DNA of 64,000 bases. Origin: Planctomycetota bacterium. GTDB taxonomy: Bacteria; Planctomycetota; GCA-002687715; DRQF01. The first letter of the stretch is position 1. Each line of letters begins with the position of its first letter. Both the position numbers and the translations under genes were made by a program. Positions 44,138-52,248 of the stretch are shown piece by piece. The stretch covers positions 372,001-436,000 of the forward strand of contig JACKGY010000004.1 of assembly GCA_020639295.1 (NCBI GenBank), given 5' to 3'. The notes beneath the pieces are model-generated. The model did no database searches. It saw only the letters and a list, made by a program, of their open reading frames with translations, and had not been told where the DNA came from.

Positions 44138-44683
44138 ATGTCGCGAATCGGCAACAAACCGGTCAGCGTGCCCTCGGACGTCTCCGTCGACGTCTCGGGC
44201 GCCACGATCAAGGTGAAGGGCGCGAAGGGTGAGCTCTCGCAGAGCTTCGAGCGCTACTACGTGGACATCAAGGTCGAGAGCAACGAGGTGCTCGTCGAGC
44301 GGAAGGGCGATACCAAGCCCCACCGCGCTCGGCACGGCCTCTACCGCGCGCTCGTCGCCAACATGGTCGAAGGCTGCTCGAAGGGCTTCAAGAAGACCCT
44401 CGAGATCACCGGCGTCGGCTACAACGCGAAGGCCGCCGGCCAGAAGCTCACCATGAACATCGGCTTCTGCCACCCGGTCGAGTTCGAGATGCCCGCTGGC
44501 GTGAAGGTCGAGACTCCGACCAACACCCAGATCGTGCTCACCGGCCCGGACAAGCAGATGATCGGTCAGCTCGCCGCGAACATCCGCGGCGTTCGTCCGC
44601 CCGAGCCCTACAAGGGCAAGGGCATCAGGTACTCGGATGAAGTCATCCGTCGGAAGGCCGGCAAGGCCGTCGGCGGCAAGTAA
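44138..44683 (+). CDS. rplF: 50S ribosomal protein L6
   Basis: 181 residues. Near the factor-binding site. SRIGNKPVSVPSDVSV at the N-terminus and PPEPYKGKGIRYSDEVIRRK at the end. The ATG at 44138 is preferred over an earlier frame that overlaps rpsH. Confidence 0.99.
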   Translation: MSRIGNKPVSVPSDVSVDVSGATIKVKGAKGELSQSFERYYVDIKVESNEVLVERKGDTKPHRARHGLYRALVANMVEGCSKGFKKTLEITGVGYNAKAAGQKLTMNIGFCHPVEFEMPAGVKVETPTNTQIVLTGPDKQMIGQLAANIRGVRPPEPYKGKGIRYSDEVIRRKAGKAVGGK

Positions 44684-44698
44684 CGGGAGGCTCGCGAG

Positions 44699-45070
44699 AT
44701 GGCTAACCGCATCCTCGTGAAGCGTCGTCGCTTCGAGCGCCGGAAGCTCTCCGTGCGCAAGAACGTCTACGGCACCAAGGAGAGGCCCCGCCTCTCGGTG
44801 TATCGCAGCGTGCAGCACATCTATGCCCAGATCATCGACGACAGCGAGGGGCGCACGATCTGCGCCAGCTCGACGATCGCCAAGGACGTGAAGGGCAAGC
44901 TGAAGTACGGCGGCAACAAGGACGCCGCCAAGCTGGTCGGCGAGGACCTGGCCGCCAAGGCGCTCGCCGCCGGCGTGGAGCAGGTGGTCTTCGACCGCAA
45001 CGGCTTCAAGTACCATGGCCGGCTGCAGGCGCTCGCCGATGCGGCCCGTGAGAAGGGATTGAAGTTCTGA
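44699..45070 (+). CDS. rplR: 50S ribosomal protein L18
   Basis: 123 residues. 5S rRNA binder. RPRLSVYRSVQHIYAQIIDD and VVFDRNGFKYHGRLQALADA are typical. Stop overlaps the rpsE ATG by one base (TGATG). Confidence 0.98.
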   Translation: MANRILVKRRRFERRKLSVRKNVYGTKERPRLSVYRSVQHIYAQIIDDSEGRTICASSTIAKDVKGKLKYGGNKDAAKLVGEDLAAKALAAGVEQVVFDRNGFKYHGRLQALADAAREKGLKF

Positions 45071-45606
45071 TGGCGTCCCCGAAGAGCAACAACCCGGGCG
45101 GCGGCCGTGGCCGTCGCGACCGCGAAGAGCAGCAGCAGCCGAGCGAGTTCCAGGAGACCGTCGTCCGCATCAACCGCTGTGCCGCGGTGGTGAAGGGTGG
45201 CCGTCGCTTCAGCTTCTCGGCCCTGGTGGTCGTCGGCAACGGCAAGGGCAAGGTGGGCGTCGGCTTCGGCAAGGCCAAGGACGTCCAGGGTGCCGTGGAG
45301 AAGGGCACCAAGGAAGCCCGCCGCAGCATGCTGGACATCGCCATCGCCGCCAACACGATCCCGCACGAGATCATCGGCCGCTTCGGTTCGGCCGTGGTCA
45401 AGCTGCGCCCGGCCCCCAAGGGTCGCGGTGTCGTGGCCTGCGCCGCCGTTCGCGCCGTGGTCGAGAATGCCGGCATCCAGGACATCGTCACCAAGTCGCT
45501 GGGCAACCCGAATCCGGTCAACCTGGTCAAGGCGACCATGGACGCCGTGACCCGCCTCCGCACCCGCGAGCAGGTCGAGGCGCTGCGTGGAGTGAAGCTG
45601 TCATGA
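45070..45606 (+). CDS. rpsE: 30S ribosomal protein S5
   Basis: 178 residues. Accuracy protein and part of the mRNA entry site. N-terminal Gly/Arg/Gln-rich tail, then FSALVVVGNGKGKVGVGFGK and the second domain with KLRPAPKGRGVVA. Overlaps rplO as ATGA; rpmD (L30), usually between them, is missing. Confidence 0.99.
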   Translation: MASPKSNNPGGGRGRRDREEQQQPSEFQETVVRINRCAAVVKGGRRFSFSALVVVGNGKGKVGVGFGKAKDVQGAVEKGTKEARRSMLDIAIAANTIPHEIIGRFGSAVVKLRPAPKGRGVVACAAVRAVVENAGIQDIVTKSLGNPNPVNLVKATMDAVTRLRTREQVEALRGVKLS

Positions 45607-46055
45607 ATCTTTCCGACCTGAACGCCATCCCGCTGAAGCGGGATCGGAAGAAGCGCCTGGGTCGCGGCCCCGGTAGCGGCACCGGCAAGACCTCCGGTCG
45701 AGGAGTGAAGGGTCAGAAGTCGCGTTCCGGCTACAGCCGGAAGATCGGCTTCGAGGGTGGCCAGATGCCGCTCTACCGTCGCCTGCCGAAGAAGGGCTTC
45801 ACCAACGCGCTCTTCCGGGTCACCTACGACATCGTCAACACCGGCCAGCTCAACGTCTTCGACGAGGGCACCCGGATCGACATCGAGGTGCTCAAGGCGG
45901 CCGGCCTGATCAAGAAGAACGCCGAGCGCGTCAAGGTCCTCGCCAAGGGGGCCCTCTCCAAGAACCTGCAGATCGAGGCCGCGCGCTTCAGCGCCGCCGC
46001 CCGTCAGATGATCGAGGCGGCGGGCGGCAAGGCCCAGGAGCTCGCCGAGCGATGA
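45603..46055 (+). CDS. rplO: 50S ribosomal protein L15
   Basis: 150 residues. Late 50S assembly protein. RLGRGPGSGTGKTSGRGVKG and GFEGGQMPLYRRLPKKGF are the signatures. Overlaps rpsE and secY by 4 bases each. Confidence 0.99.
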   Translation: MNLSDLNAIPLKRDRKKRLGRGPGSGTGKTSGRGVKGQKSRSGYSRKIGFEGGQMPLYRRLPKKGFTNALFRVTYDIVNTGQLNVFDEGTRIDIEVLKAAGLIKKNAERVKVLAKGALSKNLQIEAARFSAAARQMIEAAGGKAQELAER

Positions 46056-47422
46056 GCGGAACCGCCGCGTTTCTGAACATCTTTCGCGTGCCGGAGCTGA
46101 GGAAGAAGATCTTCATCACGCTCTCGCTGCTGTTCATCTACCGAATCGGCTTCCACATCCCGCTCCCGGGCGTGGATGTGAACGTCCTCCGGAATCTGAC
46201 CCATCAGAACTCCGGCAGCGACGTCCTCGGCCTGATGAACGTCCTTTCCGGTGGCCAGCTCCAGTGGCCGGTGGTCTTCTCGCTGGGCATCCTGCCCTAC
46301 ATCAGCGCGTCGATCATCTTCAGCCTCCTGGCGAAGGTCATTCCTCGTCTCGAGGAACTCTCCAAGGAGGGGCCGGCAGGACAGCGCAAGATCAATCAGC
46401 TGACGCGGCTGGCGACCGTCCCGCTCTGCATCGTCCAGGGTATCGCGCTCTGCTTCACCCGGTTCAAGGGCCTGGCCGGTCCCGAGTCCGAAGCCGTCAA
46501 CAGCTCCGCCTGGGTCGTCCCCATGCTGCACGAGGGCTTCTGGCACAGCTTCGGCTTCATCGTGATGGTGGTGATCGGCATGACCGCCGGCACCCTCTTC
46601 ATCATGTGGCTGGGTGAGCAGATTACCGAGTACGGCATCGGCAACGGCGCCTCGCTGATCATCATGGCGGGCATCATCGCCTCGCTGCCGAGCGCCGCGA
46701 GCCGCGTCGTCGGCAACGCCATGGAGGATCGCTCGCAGATCCTCACCATCGCCATGCTGGTGGCGAGCTACCTGATCGTGGTCCTGGCGGTCGTGATGAT
46801 CACCAAGGGGCAGCGTCGCATTCCGATGCAGCAGGCCAAGCTGATGAAGGGCCGCAAGCTCTACGGCGGCGCCAAGCACTACCTGCCGATCAAGGTGAAC
46901 ATGGCGAACGTCATGCCCGTGATCTTCGCCTCCTCGCTGCTCATGTTCCCGAATCTGATCGCGGGTGCCTTCCGCGACCAGGCCTCGGGCCCGCTGATCG
47001 CGCCGGGTGGTTTCGTCTACGTCACGATCTTCGTGGTGCTGATCTTCTTCTTCTCCTTCTTCTGGACCTCGATGATGTTCCAGCCGCAGGAGATGGCGAA
47101 CAACCTGAAGGAGTACGGCTCCTTCATCCCCGGCATCCGTCCGGGCCGGAAGACCGCCGAGTACCTCGAGAAGGTGATGACCCGCATCACGATCGTGGGC
47201 GGCGCCTTCCTCGCGGTCATCGCGATCATCCCGACCCTGGTGGTGAGCACGATGGAAGTCGACTACATGGTGGCGAGCTTCCTGGGTGGCACCGGCATCC
47301 TCATCGTCGTGGGCGTGGCCCTCGATCTGGTGGACAAGCTGAATTCGCACCTGATGAGTCGCAACTACGAGGGCTTCATGTCGGCCTCGGCGGCGAAGCG
47401 AGGCGCACGCGGAGGTCGTTGA
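46052..47422 (+). CDS. secY: preprotein translocase channel SecY
   Basis: 456 residues, ten membrane helices. YRIGFHIPLPGVDV (helix 1), the plug region after it, LGILPYISASIIFSLL (helix 2), EYGIGNGASLIIMAGI and the C-terminal IRPGRKTAEYLEKVMTRIT. Forms the SecYEG channel with SecE above. Start overlaps rplO as ATGA; adk follows 3 bases later. Confidence 0.99.
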   Translation: MSGTAAFLNIFRVPELRKKIFITLSLLFIYRIGFHIPLPGVDVNVLRNLTHQNSGSDVLGLMNVLSGGQLQWPVVFSLGILPYISASIIFSLLAKVIPRLEELSKEGPAGQRKINQLTRLATVPLCIVQGIALCFTRFKGLAGPESEAVNSSAWVVPMLHEGFWHSFGFIVMVVIGMTAGTLFIMWLGEQITEYGIGNGASLIIMAGIIASLPSAASRVVGNAMEDRSQILTIAMLVASYLIVVLAVVMITKGQRRIPMQQAKLMKGRKLYGGAKHYLPIKVNMANVMPVIFASSLLMFPNLIAGAFRDQASGPLIAPGGFVYVTIFVVLIFFFSFFWTSMMFQPQEMANNLKEYGSFIPGIRPGRKTAEYLEKVMTRITIVGGAFLAVIAIIPTLVVSTMEVDYMVASFLGGTGILIVVGVALDLVDKLNSHLMSRNYEGFMSASAAKRGARGGR

Positions 47423-47425
47423 GAG

Positions 47426-48073
47426 ATGAAACTCGTCTTCCTGGGGCCCCCCGGAGCCGGTAAGGGAACGCAGGCCAAGTTGATCGCGAAGCAGCGGTCC
47501 TGGGCCCACATCTCCACCGGTGACATGCTGCGCGCCGCGGTCAAGGCCGGCACGCCGCTGGGACTCCAGGCCAAGACGATCATGGATCGGGGCGAGCTGA
47601 TCCCGGACGACCTCATGTGCGCGGTCGTCGCCGACCGGCTCGGCGCAGCGGATTGTGGACAGGGCTTCATCCTCGACGGCTTCCCCCGGACCCGGGTCCA
47701 GGCCGATCGGTTGGACGAGACCCTGGCGAAGCTGAAGATGACGCTCGATCGTTGCGTCTACTTCCACATCGACACGGAGGTGCTGGTGGCCCGGATGACC
47801 GGCCGCCTCACCTGCCGGAGCTGTGGTGCCAATTTTCACGTCACGGCGATACCGCCGAAGGTCGCGGGCATCTGCGATGCCTGCGGTGGCGAGCTGTTTC
47901 AGCGTGACGACGACAGGGAGGAGACGGTCAGGAACCGCCTCCAGGTCTATCAGCGCTCGACGGCCGAGCTGATCGACTTCTACGCGGGGAAGGGCAACCT
48001 TCTGCGGGTGGATGCCGACGGCCAGGTCGAAGAAGTGGCGGCGAGGCTTGCCGCCGGTTTGGGGGATTCATAG
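47426..48073 (+). CDS. adk: adenylate kinase (zinc LID type)
   Basis: 215 residues. Interconverts ATP + AMP and 2 ADP. P-loop GPPGAGKGTQ (7-16), STGDMLR AMP site, GFILDGFPRTRVQA. The LID carries two CxxC pairs (CRSCG and CDACG), the zinc-binding form. GGAGG upstream inside the secY end. The promoter of the next genes overlaps its 3' end. Confidence 0.98.
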   Translation: MKLVFLGPPGAGKGTQAKLIAKQRSWAHISTGDMLRAAVKAGTPLGLQAKTIMDRGELIPDDLMCAVVADRLGAADCGQGFILDGFPRTRVQADRLDETLAKLKMTLDRCVYFHIDTEVLVARMTGRLTCRSCGANFHVTAIPPKVAGICDACGGELFQRDDDREETVRNRLQVYQRSTAELIDFYAGKGNLLRVDADGQVEEVAARLAAGLGDS

Positions 48074-48076
48074 AAT
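48048..48076 (+). promoter_or_regulatory. sigma70-type promoter before rpmJ
   Basis: TTGCCG (48048-48053), 17-base spacer, TAGAAT (48071-48076), overlapping the last codons of adk. Context TTCATAGAATTCCCG nearly repeats the rpsL promoter. It would add expression of rpmJ-rpsM-rpsK-rpsD-rpoA-rplQ. Confidence 0.75.
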
Positions 48077-48199
48077 TCCCGGCTCCAGAGCGTCCCGAGG
48101 TCGGGGTGCGAGGGGCTAAGTCATTCTGATCGCGACGGTTATGCTCGTTGACCATGGCCTGGGTCATGGACTCGTCGATCGTCCGCGAGGTACTGGAAC

Positions 48200-48216
48200 C
48201 GGGAGCGGAGCTCCCG
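48200..48216 (+). promoter_or_regulatory. hairpin in rpmJ leader
   Basis: CGGGAGC-gga-GCTCCCG, a perfect 7-bp stem 15 bases before the rpmJ ATG, in the 158-base adk-rpmJ gap. map and infA, usual here, are absent. Confidence 0.45.
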
Positions 48217-48231
48217 ACGCGAGGCTCAGCC

Positions 48232-48348
48232 ATGAAGGTCAAGGCATCGGTCAAGCGGATTTGCGAGAACTGCCGGATCGTCCGCCGTCGCGGCGTGGTC
48301 CGGATCATCTGCAGCGCGAACCCGCGTCACAAGCAGCGTCAGGGCTGA
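48232..48348 (+). CDS. rpmJ: 50S ribosomal protein L36
   Basis: 38 residues. KVKASVKRICENCRIVRRRG then VVRIICSANPRHKQRQG: the CxxC..C..H zinc site is complete (zinc form). ATG 48232 follows AGGCTCAGCC, a weak ribosome site; the in-frame upstream extension is not part of the family. Confidence 0.97.
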   Translation: MKVKASVKRICENCRIVRRRGVVRIICSANPRHKQRQG

Positions 48349-48371
48349 AGCCCCTCAAGAGGAAATAAGGC

Positions 48372-48740
48372 ATGGCTCGTATTGCCGGTACGGACATTCC
48401 CAGCGACAAGAAGCTGAAGATCGCTCTGCGCTACGTCTACGGACTCGGCCCGAAGCTCTCGATGGACGTCATCGGGCGCGTCGGTCTGGACCCGGAGATG
48501 AAGGCGCGCGACCTCTCCGAAGAGGACGTGACCCGAATCAACGTCGAGCTCGAGAAGCACTTCGCCGTCGAGGGTCAGCTCCGTCGCCAGATCATTCTGA
48601 ACATCCAGCGGCTGAAGGACATCCGCTGCTACCGGGGCATCCGGCACATCCGGAAGCTGCCCGTTCGCGGTCAGCAGACCCAGTCCAACGCGCGCACCCG
48701 GAAGGGTCCCCGCGTCACCGTCGCCGGCAAGAAGAAGTAG
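48372..48740 (+). CDS. rpsM: 30S ribosomal protein S13
   Basis: 122 residues. ARIAGTDIPSDKKLKIALRY, GIGxx-type helix-two-turn-helix as YVYGLGPKLS, and the tail TRKGPRVTVAGKKK. Head protein that contacts P-site tRNA and bridges to L5. Confidence 0.99.
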   Translation: MARIAGTDIPSDKKLKIALRYVYGLGPKLSMDVIGRVGLDPEMKARDLSEEDVTRINVELEKHFAVEGQLRRQIILNIQRLKDIRCYRGIRHIRKLPVRGQQTQSNARTRKGPRVTVAGKKK

Positions 48741-48755
48741 ACTCAGGACTGAATC

Positions 48756-49136
48756 ATGGCCAAGGGTCAGAAGAAGCGCATTCGCAAGAACGTGGTGAAG
48801 GGCATCGCCCACATCAAGGCCACGTTCAACAACACGCTCATCACCATCACCGACACGACGGGCGCCACCCTCTGCTGGGACAGCGCCGGTTCGATCGGCT
48901 ACAAGGGCTCCCGCAAGAGCACGCCCTTCGCCGCCCAGCGGGCCGGCGAGCGCGTCTCCGACAAGGCCAAGAAGTTTGGCATGCGGGAGGTCGAGGTCTG
49001 GATCAAGGGACCCGGCAGTGGTCGCGAGTCGGCGGTTCGCGCCATTCGCTCCTCGGGTCTCGAGATCAAGGCGATCCAGGACGTGACTCCGATGCCGCAC
49101 AACGGCTGCCGGCCGCGCAAGCGTCGTCGCGTCTGA
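48756..49136 (+). CDS. rpsK: 30S ribosomal protein S11
   Basis: 126 residues. Platform protein near the E site. GIAHIKATFNNTLITITDTT, GPGSGRESAVRAIRSSGLEI and DVTPMPHNGCRPRKRRRV are signatures. Confidence 0.99.
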   Translation: MAKGQKKRIRKNVVKGIAHIKATFNNTLITITDTTGATLCWDSAGSIGYKGSRKSTPFAAQRAGERVSDKAKKFGMREVEVWIKGPGSGRESAVRAIRSSGLEIKAIQDVTPMPHNGCRPRKRRRV

Positions 49137-49201
49137 TACCGAACAGTTAAACCCGCCGGAGCTCCCCGAGCTCGGGCCTGGCAGATTGAGACGGATTCGT
49201 C

Positions 49202-49834
49202 ATGGCGAGAATCACGGGACCGAAGTGCCGGCTTTGCCGGCGTGAGGGCTTGAAGCTCTTCCTGAAGGGCGAGCGTTGCTACACGGTGAAGTGCGCGGTC
49301 GAGCGCCGCGGCACGCCCCCGGGTGTCCACACCTGGAGCCGGCAGCGCAAGTCGTCCTACGGCCTGCAGCTGCGCGAAAAGCAGCGCCTGAAGCGCATGT
49401 ACGGCGTGATGGAGCGGCAGTTCCGCATCTACTTCGCCCGCGCCGTGCAGAAGAAGGGCAACACCGGTGCCAACCTCCTGCTCGAGGTGGAGCGCCGGCT
49501 CGACAACGTGCTGCGCCTTTCCGGCTTCGCCACCGGCCCCGGCGCCGCGCGTCAGATGATCGTCCACGGTCATGTGGCCGTGAACGGTCGCCGCTGCGAT
49601 CGTCCCTCGCGGCAGATTCGCGCCGGCGACCTGATCAAGGTCACCGCGCACGAGCGTCGGCGCAAGCACGTCGCCGCCATGGCCGAATCCACGAAGGCCT
49701 ACATGACCGAGTCGCCCGCCTGGCTGGAGGTCGATCGCGAGAAGCTGGAGATCAAGGTTCTCCTGCTCCCGACTCGCGAGCAGTTCCCCTTCGGCATCAA
49801 CGAGCAGCTCATCGTCGAGGGCATGTCGAAGTAG
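49202..49834 (+). CDS. rpsD: 30S ribosomal protein S4 (zinc-type N-terminus)
   Basis: 210 residues. Primary 16S 5'-domain binder, accuracy protein and, in enterics, alpha-operon repressor. N-terminal cysteines CRLCRREG and CYTVKCAVE form the zinc site. S4 RNA-binding domain follows: LDNVLRLSGFATGPGAARQM, IVHGHVAVNGRR. Confidence 0.99.
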   Translation: MARITGPKCRLCRREGLKLFLKGERCYTVKCAVERRGTPPGVHTWSRQRKSSYGLQLREKQRLKRMYGVMERQFRIYFARAVQKKGNTGANLLLEVERRLDNVLRLSGFATGPGAARQMIVHGHVAVNGRRCDRPSRQIRAGDLIKVTAHERRRKHVAAMAESTKAYMTESPAWLEVDREKLEIKVLLLPTREQFPFGINEQLIVEGMSK

Positions 49835-49885
49835 TCACGGCCCCCTCGGGTCGGCACGCGGATTCAGGCACTGGAGGAGCAGCCA

Positions 49886-50926
49886 ATGCGTATCAGGTGG
49901 CGGAACCTCGAACTCCCCAACAAGGTCACCGTGAACCGGGAGACCTTCAATGACACCTATGGTGTCTTCACCGTCGAGCCCTTCGAGCGCGGCTTCGGTC
50001 ACACCATTGGCAATGGTCTCCGTCGCGTGCTGCTGAGCTCTCTCGAGGGCGCGGCCGTCGTCTGGGTGAAGATCCCCGGCGTCGAGCACGAGTTCATGGC
50101 CATCGACGACGTCGTCGAGGACGTGACCGACATCGTCCTCAATCTCAAGAGCCTGAAGGTCTCCTACGGCGGCGACCGTCCGATCCGGCTCACCCTCGAC
50201 GTCAAGAAGAAGGGTGCGGTGACCGCGGCCGACTTCGCCTGCGAGGCGGACGCCGAGATCATCAATCCCGAGCTGCACCTCTGCACGCTGTCCAAGGAGA
50301 AGCAGTTCTCCATGGAGGTCGAGGTGCGCAAGGCGCGCGGCTATCTGACCGCGGAGGAGAACGAGTACGGCTCCGTGCGTGGCGCCTCGCGGTCGACCCG
50401 CAAGGACGTCGACCAGGAGATCGGCAAGATCTGGATGGATGCCAGCTTCTCGCCGGTCCTGCGCGTTCGCTACCGCATCGAGGACACCCGCGTCGGCAAG
50501 CTCACCGACTACGACAAGCTCCACCTCGAGGTCTGGACCGACGGCACCGTCCGACCGGACCATGCCCTGGTGGAAGCCAGCAAGATCTACCGCAAGCACC
50601 TCAACCCCTTCGTCAGTTACGACGATGCCGGGGGCGAGATGCCCGATACCGACGACGTGCCGGAGCCGAAGCAGGAGCAGGCCACCCAGGAGGAGGAGCA
50701 CCTGCTGCGCCGACTGAACACGCCGATCGCCGACCTGCACCTTTCGATGCGCTCGAGCAACTGCCTCGAGGCCGAGCAGATCCGCACCGTCGGCGAGCTC
50801 GTCCAGCGGACCGAGTCGGACCTTCTCAACGTGCGCAACTTCGGCAAGACCTCGCTCAAGGAGATCGTGACCAAGCTCGAGGAGCTGGGTCTCGGCCTGG
50901 GCATGCAGGTGCCGCAGCAGACCTGA
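49886..50926 (+). CDS. rpoA: RNA polymerase alpha subunit
   Basis: 346 residues. N-terminal dimer domain (FTVEPFERGFGHTIGNGLRR, VLLSSLEGAAV) and C-terminal domain that binds UP elements and activators (LHLSMRSSNCLEAEQIRTVG, FGKTSLKEIVTKLEELGLGL). The linker between them is acidic and Glu/Gln-rich. Between rpsD and rplQ as usual. Confidence 0.99.
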   Translation: MRIRWRNLELPNKVTVNRETFNDTYGVFTVEPFERGFGHTIGNGLRRVLLSSLEGAAVVWVKIPGVEHEFMAIDDVVEDVTDIVLNLKSLKVSYGGDRPIRLTLDVKKKGAVTAADFACEADAEIINPELHLCTLSKEKQFSMEVEVRKARGYLTAEENEYGSVRGASRSTRKDVDQEIGKIWMDASFSPVLRVRYRIEDTRVGKLTDYDKLHLEVWTDGTVRPDHALVEASKIYRKHLNPFVSYDDAGGEMPDTDDVPEPKQEQATQEEEHLLRRLNTPIADLHLSMRSSNCLEAEQIRTVGELVQRTESDLLNVRNFGKTSLKEIVTKLEELGLGLGMQVPQQT

Positions 50927-50953
50927 ACCGGACAAGAACGGAAGAATCGAGTC

Positions 50954-51349
50954 ATGAGACATCGTGTTGCTGGACGCAAGCTGAACCGGAGCCCCTCGCA
51001 CCGGAAGCGCCTCCTCCAGAACCTCGCCTGCCAGGTGCTGAAGCACGGCAGGATCGTCACCACGGTCGAGAAGGCCAAGGAGACGCGTCCCTACGTCGAG
51101 AAGCTGATCACCCTCGCGCGCGAGAAGAACGTCGCCAACGTCCGTCGGGCGGTCGCCCTGCTGGGCAACCACCAGGAGGCCAAGGACGTCGCGCGGCACC
51201 TCTTCGACCACGTGGCGCCGTCCTTCAAGGAGCGTCCGGGTGGCTATACCCGGATCCTGCGGCTGTCGAACCGTCGCCTCGGCGACGGCGGCCAGCAGGC
51301 GCTCTTCGAGCTGGTGACCTACGTGAAGGCCGAGGCCGCCGCCGAGTGA
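50954..51349 (+). CDS. rplQ: 50S ribosomal protein L17
   Basis: 131 residues. MRHRVAGRKLNRSPSHRKRL and KHGRIVTTVEKAKETRPYVE are the family signatures. Tunnel-exit region protein; last gene of the long r-protein run, followed by two hairpins. Confidence 0.99.
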   Translation: MRHRVAGRKLNRSPSHRKRLLQNLACQVLKHGRIVTTVEKAKETRPYVEKLITLAREKNVANVRRAVALLGNHQEAKDVARHLFDHVAPSFKERPGGYTRILRLSNRRLGDGGQQALFELVTYVKAEAAAE

Positions 51350-51356
51350 GCGGGAC

Positions 51357-51441
51357 GGCCGCGCCCGAGGCGCGGCCCGCCTGACCGGATCAACGAAACC
51401 TGGGAAAGGCGTCGGCAAGTGGCCGTCGCCTTCCTTCGTTT
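51357..51441 (+). terminator. tandem hairpins ending the r-protein run
   Basis: First stem GGCCGCGCC-cga-GGCGCGGCC (51357-51377). Second stem GGAAAGGCGTCGGC / GCCGTCGCCTTCC (51403-51416 with 51422-51434, one mismatch and one bulge) followed by TTCGTTTCC. The second is the likely terminator. Confidence 0.7.
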
Positions 51442-51519
51442 CCGGCCCTCGATCGGTCGATTGGCGCGAGCCGGTCGAAGGGTGTCGCAAGGGGTCACGA
51501 GGCCCGAGCAGGAGACAGC

Positions 51520-52248
51520 ATGGCGGGGACGAGCATCATCGTGGGCGCATCCTCCGGGATCGGGGCCGCCCTGGCTCGCCAGTACGCGCTGGAGGAGGGC
51601 CGCTCCGTCGCCATCCTCGCGCGCCGCGCTGCCGAGCTGGAGGCGCTCCGCGCCGAGATCGAGGCCGCGGGCGGGCGGGTCCTCGCCCTCGTCCACGACG
51701 TGCGCGACTTCTCCGCGGTTCCGCAGCTCTGGGAGCGGATCGAGGCCGAGCTGGGCGAGGCCGATCTGCTCGTCCAGGCCGCCGGCGTCCTGCCCCGGGA
51801 GGAGAGCCCCGAGAATGACCGACTCACCGTCGAGGTCGGCCTCGTCGGCGCCATCGGCTGGCTCGACGAGGCCGCGGCCCGCTTCGGAGCCCGGGGCAAG
51901 GGTGCCATCGTCGGCATCTCCTCGATTGCCGGCGACCGCGGCCGTCAGGCCTTCCCCGCCTATCACGCCGCCAAGGCGGGGCTCAGCACCTTCCTGGAGT
52001 CCTTGCACTACCGCCTGCACCGGAAGGGCGTCAGCGTGACCACGATCAAGCCGGGCTTCATCGACACGGCGATGACCCGGGGCAAGACCGGCCTCTTCTG
52101 GCTGATCACACCGGACCAGGCCGCGCGGACGATCCGCAGGAAGGTGGCGGCCCGACGCCGCCAGGCCTACGTCCCGGCCCGCTGGGCTCTCGTGTCCTTC
52201 GTGGTCCGGGCGGTTCCGGCCTTCCTGATGCGCAGGATGCGGTTTTGA
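51520..52248 (+). CDS. short-chain dehydrogenase/reductase, DprE2-like
   Basis: 242 residues, classical SDR. NAD(P)-binding GASSGIG (9-15), QAAG (86-89), catalytic Ser134/Ser135 and YHAAK (Tyr148, Lys152), then PGFIDTAM. A C-terminal hydrophobic segment (WALVSFVVRAVPAFLMRR) suggests membrane association. DprE2 in mycobacteria reduces the keto intermediate in making decaprenylphosphoryl arabinose. The assignment rests on the coupled DprE1-like gene next to it (4-base overlap TTGA) and on the SDR type; another sugar or lipid substrate is possible. AGGAG before the ATG. Confidence 0.8.
   Translation: MAGTSIIVGASSGIGAALARQYALEEGRSVAILARRAAELEALRAEIEAAGGRVLALVHDVRDFSAVPQLWERIEAELGEADLLVQAAGVLPREESPENDRLTVEVGLVGAIGWLDEAAARFGARGKGAIVGISSIAGDRGRQAFPAYHAAKAGLSTFLESLHYRLHRKGVSVTTIKPGFIDTAMTRGKTGLFWLITPDQAARTIRRKVAARRRQAYVPARWALVSFVVRAVPAFLMRRMRF

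Noticed and set aside
48074..48231. infA or map between adk and rpmJ
   Set aside because: Only 158 bases with a promoter and hairpin; no IF-1 motif and far too short for map.
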